From assembly GCA_029243245.1 (NCBI GenBank), contig JAQWSK010000015.1, positions 1 to 58,993 of the forward strand: DNA of 58,993 bases, in the 5' to 3' direction. Below, piece after piece: positions 7,098 through 17,320 of the stretch. The position numbers and the translations under genes were made by a program. Source of the DNA: Flavobacteriaceae bacterium (lineage in GTDB: Bacteria; Bacteroidota; Bacteroidia; Flavobacteriales; Flavobacteriaceae). Positions within the stretch are counted from its first letter, which is position 1, and each line of letters opens with the position of its first letter. A model generated the notes under the pieces. That model had not been told where the DNA came from. It ran no database searches and saw only the letters and a list, made by a program, of their open reading frames with translations.

Positions 7098-9519
7098 CAA
7101 TCTATATATACATGGACTTGTAATTAGTTGTTTTGCCATATTCGCGCAACTATTTTATTATCCATCATTGTCAGGAATGAAATTACTTCAACCTGATATA
7201 GTTCAGTACTCTGGAATGTCACGTCAGATTAAAGAATATAGATCTCAAAATGAAGGAAAAGAAACATATTGGATTGACAATGCATTTGGTGGAATGCCTA
7301 CGTATCAATTAGGAGCTAAATACCCCGCAGATTTTTTAGGACCAATACATAATTTATTCAAGTTATTGCCTCGTCCAACCTATTTACTATTCCTTTATTT
7401 ATTGTCCAGTTATATTCTTTTTTTAGTTTTAAAGCTGGATTGGAAGATTGCGGCTTTTGGATCTTTTGCTTTTGGGTTATCAACCTACCTATTAATAATT
7501 CTTCAAGTTGGCCACAATACAAAAGCTATTGCTTTATCCTATATGCCTATTGCTATAGCTGGTTTATTATTATTAATAGAAAAGAGGTGGCTAATCGGAT
7601 TTATTTTAAGTGTTTTAGGTCTTGGCTTGAACATTAGAGCTAATCATTATCAAATGTCTTATTATTTGTTATTTATATTAATTATTTTAGGCTTGACATA
7701 TACTCTTCAAGCTTATCGAAATGAAAACTTAAAATCCATATTTAAAAGTCTTGGTTTGTTTTCTCTAAGTGGAATATTAGCCATAGGCTTAAATGCAACA
7801 CCTCTTCTTTCAACTTCAGAATATTCTAAATTTAGCACTCGTAACGGTTCAGAGTTGAATCTTAACTTGGATGGAAGTCCAAAAAATGTTTCAAATGGTT
7901 TGGATTATGATTATATAAATGAATATAGTTATGGAATATTTGAATCATTAAGTTTAATTATACCTAGAATTCAAGGGGGTGGATCAAGAGAGAATTTAGG
8001 CACTGATTCTGAATTGTATGAATTTCTAATAAAAAACGGAGTATCAATTAAACAATCTAAAGAATTTATTAGTTCTGTTCCAACTTATTGGGGCTCTCAA
8101 CCTATTCTTGAAGCTCCAGCATATATAGGTATTGTAGTTTTTTTATTTGCAGTATTTGCTATGATAATTTTAAAAGGACCTTTAAGAGATGCATTAATTA
8201 TAGCTTCAATACTCTCTTTAATTTTGTCTTGGGGTAAAAATTTCTCAATAGTTACTGATTTTTTCGTTTACAATATACCCTTCTATAACAAATTTAGGGC
8301 CGTATCATCCGCTCAGGTTATTTTAGAATTATGTATTCCGATTTTAGCAGTTCTTGGATTGGAAAAGCTTCTAAATGATCCGAATAAATATTTTAGAGTC
8401 TTTTTAAAAACTACTATAGTATTAATAGCCTCATTGAGCTCTTTAATTTTATTTAAAATGTTAGGACTGTTTTCATTTACAAGCCCAATTGATTCAAGAT
8501 TACGTGAGGTATATGGTGAAGAAATCGTAGAACAAATAATTACAGCTCGAAGTATAATTTTTAATGAAGATATTTTTAGAGGAGTCTTTTTAGTATTAGC
8601 TATTTTTATGATTTTTATAATTTTTAAAAGTAAAATAATTAAAAAAAGTATTGCTATTGCTTTTCTTTTTGGAGTCTTAATTTATGATATGGGAGGTGTT
8701 GCAATTCGATATTTAGATTGGAATCGTTTTGTTAAACCATCTCAACTGGAAACACCATTTAAAATTACAAGTGCTGATAAAATTGTATTAAATGACAAAT
8801 CAAGATATCGAGTTTATGAGCCCAGATTAAATCTAACAGGGGCTAGAACAGCTTATTTTCATAATTCTCTAGGCGGGTATCACGGGGCAAAGCCAAGAAG
8901 GTTTCAGGAACTCTTCCAGTTTTTCAATTATAATGAAATTCCTGAAATACTTAATGTTTTAAATGTTAAGTATGTTTTATATCAATCTAAGGATGGTATT
9001 TCACCTCTAATAAATGAAGAGGCTCTAGGAAATGCTTGGTTTATTGATTCTATAATTAAAGTCGAATCTGCAGATGAGGTACTAGAATCTTTTAAATCTA
9101 TAAATCTAGAGACTCATGCAGTTGTTGAAGATGAATTGACCGCAAGTGCATTAACCGTAAATGAAAACATTGATGATTCTTCTTCTTCTATTGAATTAAT
9201 TGAAGATTCTACCAATTTATTAAAATATAGGTTTTTTAGTAAATCTAAACAGGTGGTTGTTTTTTCTGAAATGTACTACCCTGATGGCTGGCAAGCTAAA
9301 ATCGATGATGAAATAGTTCCTCACTATAGAGTTAATTATATTCTAAGGGCTTTGCCTGTTGAAAGTGGAGAACATATTATTACTTTTGAATTTAATCCAT
9401 TGTCTGTAAAAACAGGTACTAAAATAAGGTATGCGAGTATTTCATTGTTTGTAATAACCGTATTTTTAATGTTTTACGTAAATAAATTTTATAGAAATCA
9501 TAAGAAATGGGACTGGTAG
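7081..9519 (+). CDS. YfhO-family multi-pass membrane protein
   Basis: The 812-residue protein has an N-terminal membrane segment, a conserved extracytoplasmic loop (LQPDIVQYSGMS, FGGMPTYQ), a series of about ten further hydrophobic helices to about residue 540 and a soluble C-terminal domain with one last helix near 785-803. This is the build of the YfhO family (PF09586), relatives of GT-C glycosyltransferases implicated in modifying cell-wall polymers in Gram-positives. In Bacteroidota the acceptor is unknown. It overlaps the upstream DUF4834 gene by 17 bp and the downstream flippase by 13 bp, which suggests a shared role in exporting or decorating a glycan. Confidence 0.85.
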   Translation: MKILNSNLYIHGLVISCFAIFAQLFYYPSLSGMKLLQPDIVQYSGMSRQIKEYRSQNEGKETYWIDNAFGGMPTYQLGAKYPADFLGPIHNLFKLLPRPTYLLFLYLLSSYILFLVLKLDWKIAAFGSFAFGLSTYLLIILQVGHNTKAIALSYMPIAIAGLLLLIEKRWLIGFILSVLGLGLNIRANHYQMSYYLLFILIILGLTYTLQAYRNENLKSIFKSLGLFSLSGILAIGLNATPLLSTSEYSKFSTRNGSELNLNLDGSPKNVSNGLDYDYINEYSYGIFESLSLIIPRIQGGGSRENLGTDSELYEFLIKNGVSIKQSKEFISSVPTYWGSQPILEAPAYIGIVVFLFAVFAMIILKGPLRDALIIASILSLILSWGKNFSIVTDFFVYNIPFYNKFRAVSSAQVILELCIPILAVLGLEKLLNDPNKYFRVFLKTTIVLIASLSSLILFKMLGLFSFTSPIDSRLREVYGEEIVEQIITARSIIFNEDIFRGVFLVLAIFMIFIIFKSKIIKKSIAIAFLFGVLIYDMGGVAIRYLDWNRFVKPSQLETPFKITSADKIVLNDKSRYRVYEPRLNLTGARTAYFHNSLGGYHGAKPRRFQELFQFFNYNEIPEILNVLNVKYVLYQSKDGISPLINEEALGNAWFIDSIIKVESADEVLESFKSINLETHAVVEDELTASALTVNENIDDSSSSIELIEDSTNLLKYRFFSKSKQVVVFSEMYYPDGWQAKIDDEIVPHYRVNYILRALPVESGEHIITFEFNPLSVKTGTKIRYASISLFVITVFLMFYVNKFYRNHKKWDW

Positions 9520-10961
9520 CTAGACAGACATTTTATAACCTACTTAGTATTGGTTTAGCTTTTATGTTAGGAGCAATAAATACCTTGTATATGTACCCAA
9601 ATTATATGGGTAGTAGACTACAAGGAGTTGTAATAGCTCTTTTAGCATATTCTAATTTAGTTCAGCCATTTATATCTTTTGGGCTGCAGCACGCGATTAT
9701 AAAGTATTATAGTGCACTTAAAACTAAAGATGAAAAAGATAGTTTATTAGTTTTTACTATATGGTCTCCATTATTAATACTTATTTTAATATCGATTTAT
9801 TTGTGGATATTTTCATCGTCAATAATTATTGACATATCGGCAAAAGAACCTTTGCTTAGCACTTATGCCTTTGTGATAATTTTAATAGCAATATCTACAT
9901 CTTATTTTGAAATATTTTTTAGCTGGCTAAGAGTTCATTTAGCCTCAGTTTTTGGTAATTTTTTAAAAGAGTTTTATCCTAGACTTTTAAATTTTATTTT
10001 ATTAACACTCTATGCTTTAAATATTATAAAATTTGAAACATTCATTTATTGTTTAATAATAGGGTATTACATTAGATTATTGCTTGTCATTTTATACAGT
10101 CTTAAAATTTATACTCCTAAATTCAGATTTAGCCTTCCTCCATTCTATTTAAAAATTCTATTTTACAGTTTTTTAATTTTCTTATCTGGGGCAGCCTCAA
10201 GTATTATTCTTGATATTGACAAGTCAATGATAGCTTCTTTAATAACAGCTGATGATGTTGCTTTCTATAGTGTGGCATTATTCATAGCTGCTGTTGTAGA
10301 AGCTCCTGGAAGAGCAATGTTACAAATAGTAAGCCCTCTTGTTTCGAAAGCAATTAATTCTAATGATAAAATATATTTAACAAGACTTCTTAAGAAAAGT
10401 AGCAACAATCTTTTTTTAGTTTCTGGTGTTTTATTTCTTTTAATTACTTTAAACCTTTCTGATTTTTATATTTTTGTAAACCAACCTTTATATGCTGTAG
10501 CTATTGGTGTTGTTAGTGTTGTTTCAATAGGTAAACTTTACTCAATGTCAATAGGATGTTTAAATAATATAATATCAAATTCAAAATATTATCCTTATAT
10601 ATTCTGGTTTTCAATTTTATCCGCTACAATAGCGGTTATTTTAAATTTAATTTTGATCCCTAAATATGGAATTTTAGGAGCTGCCTATGCCACTTTATGC
10701 GTTATCATAATGATTAATACATTAAAAATATTACTTATAGCTTATGGACTCAAAATTCATCCATATTCGAAAGAAACTTTAAAGATATTATTGGTTATTC
10801 TAGTTGTTTACTCTATTCTTGGGGAAATAAATTTTGATTCCTCTTCTTCTTTAATAAACCTGTTAATTAGATCAATTGTAATAATTACTCTATATACATG
10901 TTTAAGTCATTTATTTGGATTATTTAAAGATATAAATCAACAAATAAACAAATATTTATAA
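9507..10961 (+). CDS. Polysaccharide/oligosaccharide flippase (Wzx/MATE-like)
   Basis: 484 residues, almost entirely hydrophobic, with about 12-14 predicted membrane helices and short polar loops. The N-terminal MGLVARQTFYNLLSIGLAF and the later GAASSIILDIDKSMIASL segment fit the polysaccharide biosynthesis (PST) flippases of Flavobacteriia. Such proteins move lipid-linked sugar units across the inner membrane. Its start lies inside the YfhO gene (13-bp overlap). It ends 6 bp inside the convergent uvrA gene, leaving no room for a classic terminator. Confidence 0.8.
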   Translation: MGLVARQTFYNLLSIGLAFMLGAINTLYMYPNYMGSRLQGVVIALLAYSNLVQPFISFGLQHAIIKYYSALKTKDEKDSLLVFTIWSPLLILILISIYLWIFSSSIIIDISAKEPLLSTYAFVIILIAISTSYFEIFFSWLRVHLASVFGNFLKEFYPRLLNFILLTLYALNIIKFETFIYCLIIGYYIRLLLVILYSLKIYTPKFRFSLPPFYLKILFYSFLIFLSGAASSIILDIDKSMIASLITADDVAFYSVALFIAAVVEAPGRAMLQIVSPLVSKAINSNDKIYLTRLLKKSSNNLFLVSGVLFLLITLNLSDFYIFVNQPLYAVAIGVVSVVSIGKLYSMSIGCLNNIISNSKYYPYIFWFSILSATIAVILNLILIPKYGILGAAYATLCVIIMINTLKILLIAYGLKIHPYSKETLKILLVILVVYSILGEINFDSSSSLINLLIRSIVIITLYTCLSHLFGLFKDINQQINKYL

Positions 10962-13736
10962 CGATAATTTACTTTTTAAATATTTCGAACTAGGAGCACT
11001 TTTAACATTTGCAACTTCTTCAGGTGTACCTTGAACTACAATTTGCCCACCTTCTTTTCCAGCCATTGGACCTAACTCAATTATATGATCTGCACATTTA
11101 ATTAGGTCTAAGTTATGTTCAACAACAACTAAGGTATGACCATTTTCTAAAAGTGCGTTAAATGAATTTAAAAGCTTTTTAATATCATGAAAATGAAGTC
11201 CAGTTGTTGGCTCATCAAATATGAATAGAACCTTATCTTTAGTCGCTCCTTTAGCGATAAATGTAGCTAATTTTATTCTCTGAGCTTCACCCCCAGACAA
11301 AGTCGTTGATGATTGCCCAAGAGTTATGTATCCTAACCCAACCTCATTTAAAGGTTTTAATTTTTTCACTAACTTCTTTTCTTTATTTAATTCAAAAAGA
11401 TTTAAAGCGTCATCAATAGTTAAATCTAAAATTTGATCAATTGAATAATTGCTGTATTTGACTTCTCTTACTTCTGATTTAAATCGTTTTCCTTTACATG
11501 ATTCACATTCGAGTAAAACATCAGCCATAAATTGCATTTCAATTGCAACCACTCCTTCTCCTTTACAATTATCACATCGTCCTCCGTCTACATTAAACGA
11601 AAAGTGTTTGGGTTTATAATTTCTGTTTTTTGCTAGAGTTTGATTTGCAAAAATAGCTCGAATATCATCAAATGCTTTAATATAGGTAACGGGATTTGAT
11701 CTTGAAGATCTTCCAATGGGGTTTTGATTAATAAATTCAACACTTTTAATTAATTTAAAATCTCCACTTAAAGAAGAAAATTTTCCTGGTTTCAAGGTAT
11801 AAATTTCAAAATTTCTAAGTAATGCTGGATATAGAATATCTTTTACAAGAGTAGATTTTCCGCTTCCAGACACACCTGAGACTACTGTTAATCCTCCTAT
11901 TTGAAAAGTAGCAGTTATATTTTTAAGATTATTTTCTCTAGCTCCACAAATTGAAATCCATTTATTTGATTTCCTTCTTTTATTTGGAACTTCTATTTTC
12001 ATTTTGCCATTTAAATAAAGCCCTGTTAGAGTATTTGTTTTTAGTATTTCATTAAAACTACCTGTGGCAACAATCTCTCCACCAAAGGAACCTGCTTTAG
12101 GACCCATATCAATAATCTCATCAGCAGCAGTCATTATTTCTTCATTATGCTCAATAATAATCACAGTATTTCCTATATCTCTAAGGCGTTTTAAAATATT
12201 AATTAAACGTTCATTATCTTTAGAGTGAAGCCCTATAGAAGGTTCGTCAAGTAAGTACATAGAACCTACTAAACTACTTCCTAATGAAACAGCAATATTA
12301 ATACGCTGAGATTCACCACCAGACAAAGAATTTGATTTTCGATTTAAAGACAGATAGTCTAGTCCTAAATCTTTTAAAACACTAATTCTACTTTGGATTT
12401 CAGTTAAAATTCTTGAAGAGATTTCTTTATCAATTTTTGGGATGTTTAATTTTTTAAAAAAATTATCTAACTTTTTTATAGGTAAATCAATTAAATCAGG
12501 AAGACTTTTTCCTCCAATTTTAACATAATTTGTCTCTTTTCGTAATCTGCTTCCATTGCAATAACTGCATTTGGTTTTTCCTCTAAAACGAGACAAAAGA
12601 ACTCTATTTTGAATTTTATAATTTTTTGCTTCAATTTTTTTAAAAAAGCCCATTATCCCATTAAAAAACTCATTGCCATTCCATAAAATATTTTTTTCTG
12701 ATTTTGATAATTCAAAATATGGTTTGTGAATGGGAAAGTCAAATTTTATAGCTGAATCAATCAATTTTGAATAAAATTTACGATAACCAGTACTTCTCCA
12801 AGGAACAATAGCTTCTTCAAATATTGATCGAGAATTGTCAGGAATTACTAGCTCAGGATTAATACCTACTAGATCTCCATAACCCTCACATTTTGAACAA
12901 GCTCCGTATGGATTATTGAAGCTAAATAAGTGAACATTGGGGTTTAAGAATTTTATACCATCAAGTTCAAATTTATTTGAAAAACTAATAATTTTATTAG
13001 AGTTTAATTCTTTTAGAGAACATTCTCCATTTCCTTCATAAAAGGCAATTTGAACAGCATCAGCAAAACGTTGAAAAAAATCTACAGTATCATTCTTAAC
13101 AACTCTATCAACCACGAGATCAAAAGATGAATTAGGGAGGTTGTTGAGATTAATTCTTTCAATTTTATCATTAACAAACACTCTAGCAAATCCTTGTTGA
13201 TGTAAATATTTTAATCTTTCTTTTATTGACCGCGATTCTGTTTTTCTTATAGGCGCAAGTAATAATAGCTTTTCACCATTATTTATTTTTTTTATAAAAT
13301 CAATTAAATCACTTACTATGTTTTTTCTAACAACCTTACCAGATATTGGAGAATAAGTAACTCCTATTCTGGCATATAACAACTTTAAATATTCATAAAT
13401 TTCAGTTTTTGTACCTACAGTTGATCTTGGATTAGAAATATTTACTTTTTGTTCTATAGCGATAGCCGGAGAAATTCCTTTGATATTATTAACCTTAGGT
13501 TTATTTAATCTCCCCATAAATTGCCTTGCATAGGATGATAGACTTTCAACATATCTTCGTTGTCCTTCTGCGTATAAAGTATCAAATACTAGTGATGATT
13601 TTCCTGACCCTGAAAGACCCGTTATTACTGTCATTTTGTTTCTAGGAATTGCAACATCTATATTTTTAAGATTATGTAGCTGAGCTCCTTTAATTAAGAT
13701 AAATGATTTTGGATCTAAATCTGATTTTCTTTTCAT
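10956..13736 (-). CDS. uvrA: Excinuclease ABC subunit A
   Basis: UvrA is the damage-sensing ATPase of nucleotide excision repair and loads UvrB at lesions. The 926-residue length is normal. Two ABC ATPase modules are visible: Walker [10 protein letters not shown] at 40-48, a second GVSGSGKST near 625, and LSGGESQRI / LSGGEAQRI signatures. Zinc-finger Cys pairs lie at C280/C283 and C390/C393, with a third finger (CDNC...CESC) at about 715-745. The order follows canonical UvrA. A TACTTTTG -7 element precedes it. Confidence 0.97.
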   Translation of the reverse strand: MKRKSDLDPKSFILIKGAQLHNLKNIDVAIPRNKMTVITGLSGSGKSSLVFDTLYAEGQRRYVESLSSYARQFMGRLNKPKVNNIKGISPAIAIEQKVNISNPRSTVGTKTEIYEYLKLLYARIGVTYSPISGKVVRKNIVSDLIDFIKKINNGEKLLLLAPIRKTESRSIKERLKYLHQQGFARVFVNDKIERINLNNLPNSSFDLVVDRVVKNDTVDFFQRFADAVQIAFYEGNGECSLKELNSNKIISFSNKFELDGIKFLNPNVHLFSFNNPYGACSKCEGYGDLVGINPELVIPDNSRSIFEEAIVPWRSTGYRKFYSKLIDSAIKFDFPIHKPYFELSKSEKNILWNGNEFFNGIMGFFKKIEAKNYKIQNRVLLSRFRGKTKCSYCNGSRLRKETNYVKIGGKSLPDLIDLPIKKLDNFFKKLNIPKIDKEISSRILTEIQSRISVLKDLGLDYLSLNRKSNSLSGGESQRINIAVSLGSSLVGSMYLLDEPSIGLHSKDNERLINILKRLRDIGNTVIIIEHNEEIMTAADEIIDMGPKAGSFGGEIVATGSFNEILKTNTLTGLYLNGKMKIEVPNKRRKSNKWISICGARENNLKNITATFQIGGLTVVSGVSGSGKSTLVKDILYPALLRNFEIYTLKPGKFSSLSGDFKLIKSVEFINQNPIGRSSRSNPVTYIKAFDDIRAIFANQTLAKNRNYKPKHFSFNVDGGRCDNCKGEGVVAIEMQFMADVLLECESCKGKRFKSEVREVKYSNYSIDQILDLTIDDALNLFELNKEKKLVKKLKPLNEVGLGYITLGQSSTTLSGGEAQRIKLATFIAKGATKDKVLFIFDEPTTGLHFHDIKKLLNSFNALLENGHTLVVVEHNLDLIKCADHIIELGPMAGKEGGQIVVQGTPEEVANVKSAPSSKYLKSKLSL

Positions 13737-13751
13737 TGAAATTTAAACCTA

Positions 13752-13759
13752 CAAAAGTA
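13752..13759 (-). promoter_or_regulatory. -7 element of the uvrA promoter
   Basis: On the minus strand TACTTTTG matches TAnnTTTG and lies 15 nt before the uvrA ATG. A well-spaced TTG box was not seen. No SOS-box-like palindrome was noticed here. Confidence 0.4.
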
Positions 13760-13858
13760 CAATTTTTAGTCTTGAATTTATTTGTCGTTATGTAGGATTT
13801 TTTATATAAAAAATATTTTTTGTAGATTTACAACACAAACACCTATGCCTATAGTATA

Positions 13859-13909
13859 ACATTACTTTAAAAATTTTAATATAACTGCAACTCGCATTAA
13901 AAGTAATGT
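13859..13909. promoter_or_regulatory. 10-bp inverted repeat overlapping the sigma-factor start
   Basis: ACATTACTTT (13859-13868) and AAAGTAATGT (13900-13909) are perfect inverse complements separated by 31 nt; the loop begins with its own AT-rich palindrome. The right arm contains the first possible ATG (13906) and ends 2 nt before the second (13912). In mRNA the stem could hide the start region, so translational control is possible. Confidence 0.45.
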
Positions 13910-13911
13910 AT

Positions 13912-14502
13912 ATGGTCTCTATAAGTTCAACCCAAGAAGATGCAAAATTAATTGTCACATATATTAATGGTGATGAAAACGCATTGGAGTTTTTAATAAA
14001 TAAGCATCAGCAACGTTTGTATAATTTTATTTATTCAAAAATCTTTGATAAAGACACAGCTAATGATATTTTTCAAGATACTTTTATTAAAGTTATTAAA
14101 ACCTTAAAAAAGGGACTATATAACGAAGAGGGTAAGTTTTTACCTTGGATAATGAGAATCGCTCACAATTTAGTTATTGATCATTTTAGAAAAAAAAAGA
14201 GAATTCCTTTGTTTGAAAACAATGATAATTTTGATATTTTTCAATTGATTTCAGATGGATCTCTGAATGTAGAAAATGCTATAATTAATGATCAAATCGT
14301 TGCTGATCTTCAAAAATTAATATTAGAATTACCTGAAGAACAAAAGGAAGTGCTTCTTATGCGATTTTACAGAGATATGAGCTTTAAAGAAATTGCACAC
14401 GTTACAGAAGTTAGTATTAATACTGCTTTGGGTAGAATGAGATATGCAATTATTAATTTGAGAAAGCTCATTGATAATCATAAAATTTCTCTTATTAAAT
14501 AA
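13912..14502 (+). CDS. RNA polymerase sigma factor, sigma-70/ECF family
   Basis: 196 residues from the ATG at 13912 (an ATG two codons earlier is possible). Region 2 is clear: DIFQDTFIKVIKTLKKG followed by FLPWIMRIAHNLVIDHFRKKKR. Region 4 has PEEQKEVLLMRFYRDMSFKEIA and a recognition helix TEVSINTALGRMRYA. This is the RpoE-like sigma factor widespread in Flavobacteriia, usually without a classical anti-sigma gene beside it. Here it is followed at 49 bp by a 40-codon gene that may be its companion. Targets are unknown. Confidence 0.92.
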   Translation: MVSISSTQEDAKLIVTYINGDENALEFLINKHQQRLYNFIYSKIFDKDTANDIFQDTFIKVIKTLKKGLYNEEGKFLPWIMRIAHNLVIDHFRKKKRIPLFENNDNFDIFQLISDGSLNVENAIINDQIVADLQKLILELPEEQKEVLLMRFYRDMSFKEIAHVTEVSINTALGRMRYAIINLRKLIDNHKISLIK

Positions 14503-14550
14503 ATACTAAATTAAGTTTTTTTTCGTTCTATTCATAGAGAATAATATCAT

Positions 14551-14673
14551 ATGATTAAGAACACTTTTTCAACTAAATTAAAACCTGTTTTAGGACCAGG
14601 GCCAGAAGTTATTAAACGGATTATGGCATTTTCACTTTCATTTCAAGTAAACAATAAGAAAATCAAGCCTTAA
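14551..14673 (+). CDS. Small conserved-looking protein downstream of the sigma factor
   Basis: A 40-residue frame from ATG 14551 to TAA 14673 encodes a basic peptide with the core GPGPEVIKRIMAFSLSFQV. Flavobacterial sigma factors of this type are often followed by a short frame ending in a similar hydrophobic FS-S-L pattern, from memory, so this is probably real. It overlaps the convergent nth stop by 11 bp. No function is assigned; a role linked to the sigma factor is only a guess from position. Confidence 0.55.
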   Translation: MIKNTFSTKLKPVLGPGPEVIKRIMAFSLSFQVNNKKIKP

Positions 14674-15310
14674 ATTTTTTCAAAATACTCTTTCTCCCTA
14701 TTTTACTTGTTATTATATCTTTGAATATGTTCCAACCTCTGGCAGGGGAATATTCTCTTCCATACCAAATTATTTGTAAATGAAGTTTATTCCATTTTTC
14801 TCTAGGAAATAGCCTTTTTGCATCCTGTTCAGTTTGAGTAACATTTTTTCCTGAGGAAAAACCCCACCGGTATAAAAGTCTGTGAATATGTGTGTCAACT
14901 GGAAAAGTTGGAACTCCAAAAGCCTGAGCCATAACTACACTTGCAGTTTTATGACCAACTGAAGGAAAGCTTTCAAGAGCAATTATATTGGCAGGTACCT
15001 TACCACCATAATCATTAATAAGAATCTGAGACAATTCATGTATTCCTTTCGATTTCATAGGTGATAATCCAACGGGTTTAATTATTGATCGTATTTCTTC
15101 TATACTCAACAAAACCATTTCCTCAGGAGTTTTAGCTTTTTTGAAAAGAAGAGGTGTTACTTTATTAACTCCTTTATCTGTGCTTTGAGCTGACAATATC
15201 ACGGCTACTAAAAGTGTATAAGGGTCAGTATGATCTAGAGGTATTGGAACTTTAGGATATAGCTCTTCAAGCTTGTTAATAACGAAAAGTATTTTTTCTT
15301 TTTTTTTCAT
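14663..15310 (-). CDS. nth: Endonuclease III-like DNA glycosylase without iron-sulfur cluster
   Basis: Endonuclease III removes oxidised pyrimidines from DNA and nicks the abasic site. The 215-residue protein shows the helix-hairpin-helix (LESFPSVGHKTASVV) with catalytic Lys121 and the catalytic Asp139 (FPVDTHIHRL). The C-terminal part, where most family members have four Cys for a [4Fe-4S] cluster, reads REYSPARGW and the protein contains no Cys at all. The cluster-free form seems normal for this clade. The tail converges on the small gene at 14551. Confidence 0.9.
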   Translation of the reverse strand: MKKKEKILFVINKLEELYPKVPIPLDHTDPYTLLVAVILSAQSTDKGVNKVTPLLFKKAKTPEEMVLLSIEEIRSIIKPVGLSPMKSKGIHELSQILINDYGGKVPANIIALESFPSVGHKTASVVMAQAFGVPTFPVDTHIHRLLYRWGFSSGKNVTQTEQDAKRLFPREKWNKLHLQIIWYGREYSPARGWNIFKDIITSKIGRKSILKKFKA

Positions 15311-15349
15311 TTCAGATTCCGTTATTTAGCTCTTTTTAAATTTAATACT

Positions 15350-15799
15350 ATGAATATATTAAAAGTTGGTGATAAAGTATCGAGTTTTTCTGCTATGGAC
15401 CAACATGGTAATAAAATTAACTTTGTAGATTTCAAAGGAAAAAAACTTGTTATTTTCTTCTATCCCAGAGCAAATACACCTGGATGCACAGCACAAGCTT
15501 GTGATTTACGAGATCATTATGGAGAATTAAGTAAAGCGGGTTATAGTCTTTTAGGAGTAAGCGCTGATAGCGTCAAGCATCAACTGAGTTTTTCAAATAA
15601 ATATGATTTTCCATTTTCATTATTAGCTGATGAGGATCATAATATTATTAATATTTTTGGTGTTTGGGGTCCTAAAAAATTTAGAGGTAAAGAATATGAG
15701 GGAATTAATAGAATTACTTTTATTATAAATGAAGAAGGTTGTATTGACCGTGTTATTGATAAAGTTACTACTAAAGATCATGTTTCACAGATATTATAA
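15350..15799 (+). CDS. bcp: Thioredoxin-dependent thiol peroxidase (peroxiredoxin, Bcp/PrxQ type)
   Basis: 149 residues with the AhpC/TSA fold. The peroxidatic Cys46 lies in TPGCTAQAC and the resolving Cys51 follows in the same helix, the PrxQ/BCP layout. It reduces hydroperoxides in the cytoplasm with electrons from thioredoxin. The gene is divergent from nth with a 39-bp gap, so both a DNA-repair and a peroxide-removal enzyme share a control region, although no clear promoter pair was recognised there. Confidence 0.93.
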   Translation: MNILKVGDKVSSFSAMDQHGNKINFVDFKGKKLVIFFYPRANTPGCTAQACDLRDHYGELSKAGYSLLGVSADSVKHQLSFSNKYDFPFSLLADEDHNIINIFGVWGPKKFRGKEYEGINRITFIINEEGCIDRVIDKVTTKDHVSQIL

Positions 15800-15804
15800 A
15801 TAAA

Positions 15805-17268
15805 TCATCTATCTGATTCAGGAAGATATCCAAACATTTTATTCTTAAGAATCATATCAGCAATTCCTTCTGGCAATTTTTCTTCCCAGCCTGATTCATG
15901 ATTTTTAATCTGTTTAAGTATTTCTCTTGAGAAAATGGATAAGTTCTCCTCTTCAAAATCAAAGATATCTACAACTTTTCCATTGTATTTGAAAAACTTG
16001 TAGAATTCTTTCATTCTTGGATGTAATTTCAAGTTATTGCTATTTATAATTTCACCCTCTTCACTTCTATTAGGGTATAAGTAAACTTTTAAATTATTAT
16101 AAAAAAGCTTTCCAAAGGCTTCTAAAATTCCACCACTTAAATCTTTATAATAATCTTCATTAAAAATTTCAATAAAACTGTTAACTCCCATAGATAATGC
16201 TAATTGACTTGTTGTGTAATTGGAAAAGTAATCAACCAGCTTATAATATTCTTTGAAGTTGGAAATCATAACTGTATGCCCTAAAGAACATAAAAGCATA
16301 GCACGATCCATAAAATCCTTTTCATCAATTTCTCCTTCAGACATTAGATTTGAAAGAGTTATTTCAAAAATGACTTCAGTTTTTTCCTCATCTACATTAG
16401 GCTCGTTTAGAAAAACCTTATAAGATTTATTAAACATATCTATGTTGACATTTGTAACAGGTCTAAAGCTTCCTCTTAAGGCTAGAATATTTTTTTTATA
16501 CAAAACTCTGGCCGGTAATATATTATTTCCTTTAGGATTAAACATAACAGCATCAGTCATTCCAAGCTTAACTAATTCTAAACTAATTGAACGATTATCT
16601 ACATTTGCAAAAACTGGCCCTGAAAAATTAATAGTATCAATTTCAACTGGAAGAAATCCTGTGTTAATTCCATCAATATCTATATGGTCATACAAATACT
16701 TTAAAAGTTTTTTCGGATCATTATTTTTATAGAAAGCTCCATAAAGAAGATTTACACCCATTAAACCAAGAACTTCCTGTTGAAGTCTAGCTTCTTGATG
16801 ATGAAATCTAAAATGAAGACTTATTTCACTGTATTCTTGATCAACCGAAGTTTGAAATCTGATTCCCATCCATCCATGTCCTTTGAATTTTTTAGCATAA
16901 TCAATTGTTGCCACTGTATTTGCAAGAGTAAAAAATAATTTATTGGGATGTTCTTTTCTAGATATTCTATCTTCGAGTAAGCTTGTTTCATGAGTTAACA
17001 TTTTAATTAGTCGAGTCTCAGTTACATATCTGCCATCATCTTCTTCACCATATATGTTATCACTAAAACTTTTATCGTAAGCACTAATTGTTTTGGCAAT
17101 TGTTCCTGAGGCACCTCCAACTCTAAAAAAATGTCTTGCAACTTCTTGACCAGCACCAATTTCTGCGAAAGTTCCGTAGATGTGCTCATTAAGATTGACT
17201 CTTAATGCTTTTGCTTCTATCGAAGGTCTATTTTCAAAAGGGCGATCACCACTTAATTCAATTGACAT
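15805..17268 (-). CDS. Conserved protein of unknown function (flavobacterial, 487 aa)
   Basis: A soluble 487-residue protein with no signal peptide. The N-terminal region includes IYGTFAEIGAGQEVARHFF and GGASGTIAKTISAYDK, strongly conserved-looking motifs that I recall from many Flavobacteriia proteins of unknown role. Some databases label relatives as nicotinate-nucleotide adenylyltransferase, but the nucleotidyltransferase HxGH signature is not visible, so I do not adopt that name. The gene shares an interleaved promoter region with the divergent hydrolase gene at 17340 and converges on bcp with a 5-bp gap. Confidence 0.8.
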   Translation of the reverse strand: MSIELSGDRPFENRPSIEAKALRVNLNEHIYGTFAEIGAGQEVARHFFRVGGASGTIAKTISAYDKSFSDNIYGEEDDGRYVTETRLIKMLTHETSLLEDRISRKEHPNKLFFTLANTVATIDYAKKFKGHGWMGIRFQTSVDQEYSEISLHFRFHHQEARLQQEVLGLMGVNLLYGAFYKNNDPKKLLKYLYDHIDIDGINTGFLPVEIDTINFSGPVFANVDNRSISLELVKLGMTDAVMFNPKGNNILPARVLYKKNILALRGSFRPVTNVNIDMFNKSYKVFLNEPNVDEEKTEVIFEITLSNLMSEGEIDEKDFMDRAMLLCSLGHTVMISNFKEYYKLVDYFSNYTTSQLALSMGVNSFIEIFNEDYYKDLSGGILEAFGKLFYNNLKVYLYPNRSEEGEIINSNNLKLHPRMKEFYKFFKYNGKVVDIFDFEEENLSIFSREILKQIKNHESGWEEKLPEGIADMILKNKMFGYLPESDR

Positions 17269-17286
17269 GAATGATATAATTTGTCA

Positions 17287-17320
17287 CAAAATTACAAAGA
17301 TTGTTTTATTTCTAAGCAAA
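17287..17320 (-). promoter_or_regulatory. Promoter of the 487-aa gene (TTTG-22-TAATTTTG)
   Basis: On the minus strand TTTG (17320-17317) and TAATTTTG (17294-17287) are 22 nt apart, matching both boxes of the Bacteroidota promoter. The -7 box ends 18 nt before the ATG. The region overlaps the opposite promoter at 17301-17332. Confidence 0.6.

Noticed and set aside
15805-17268. Label nicotinate-nucleotide adenylyltransferase
   Set aside because: No HxGH nucleotidyltransferase motif is visible, so the name seems to be a propagated label.
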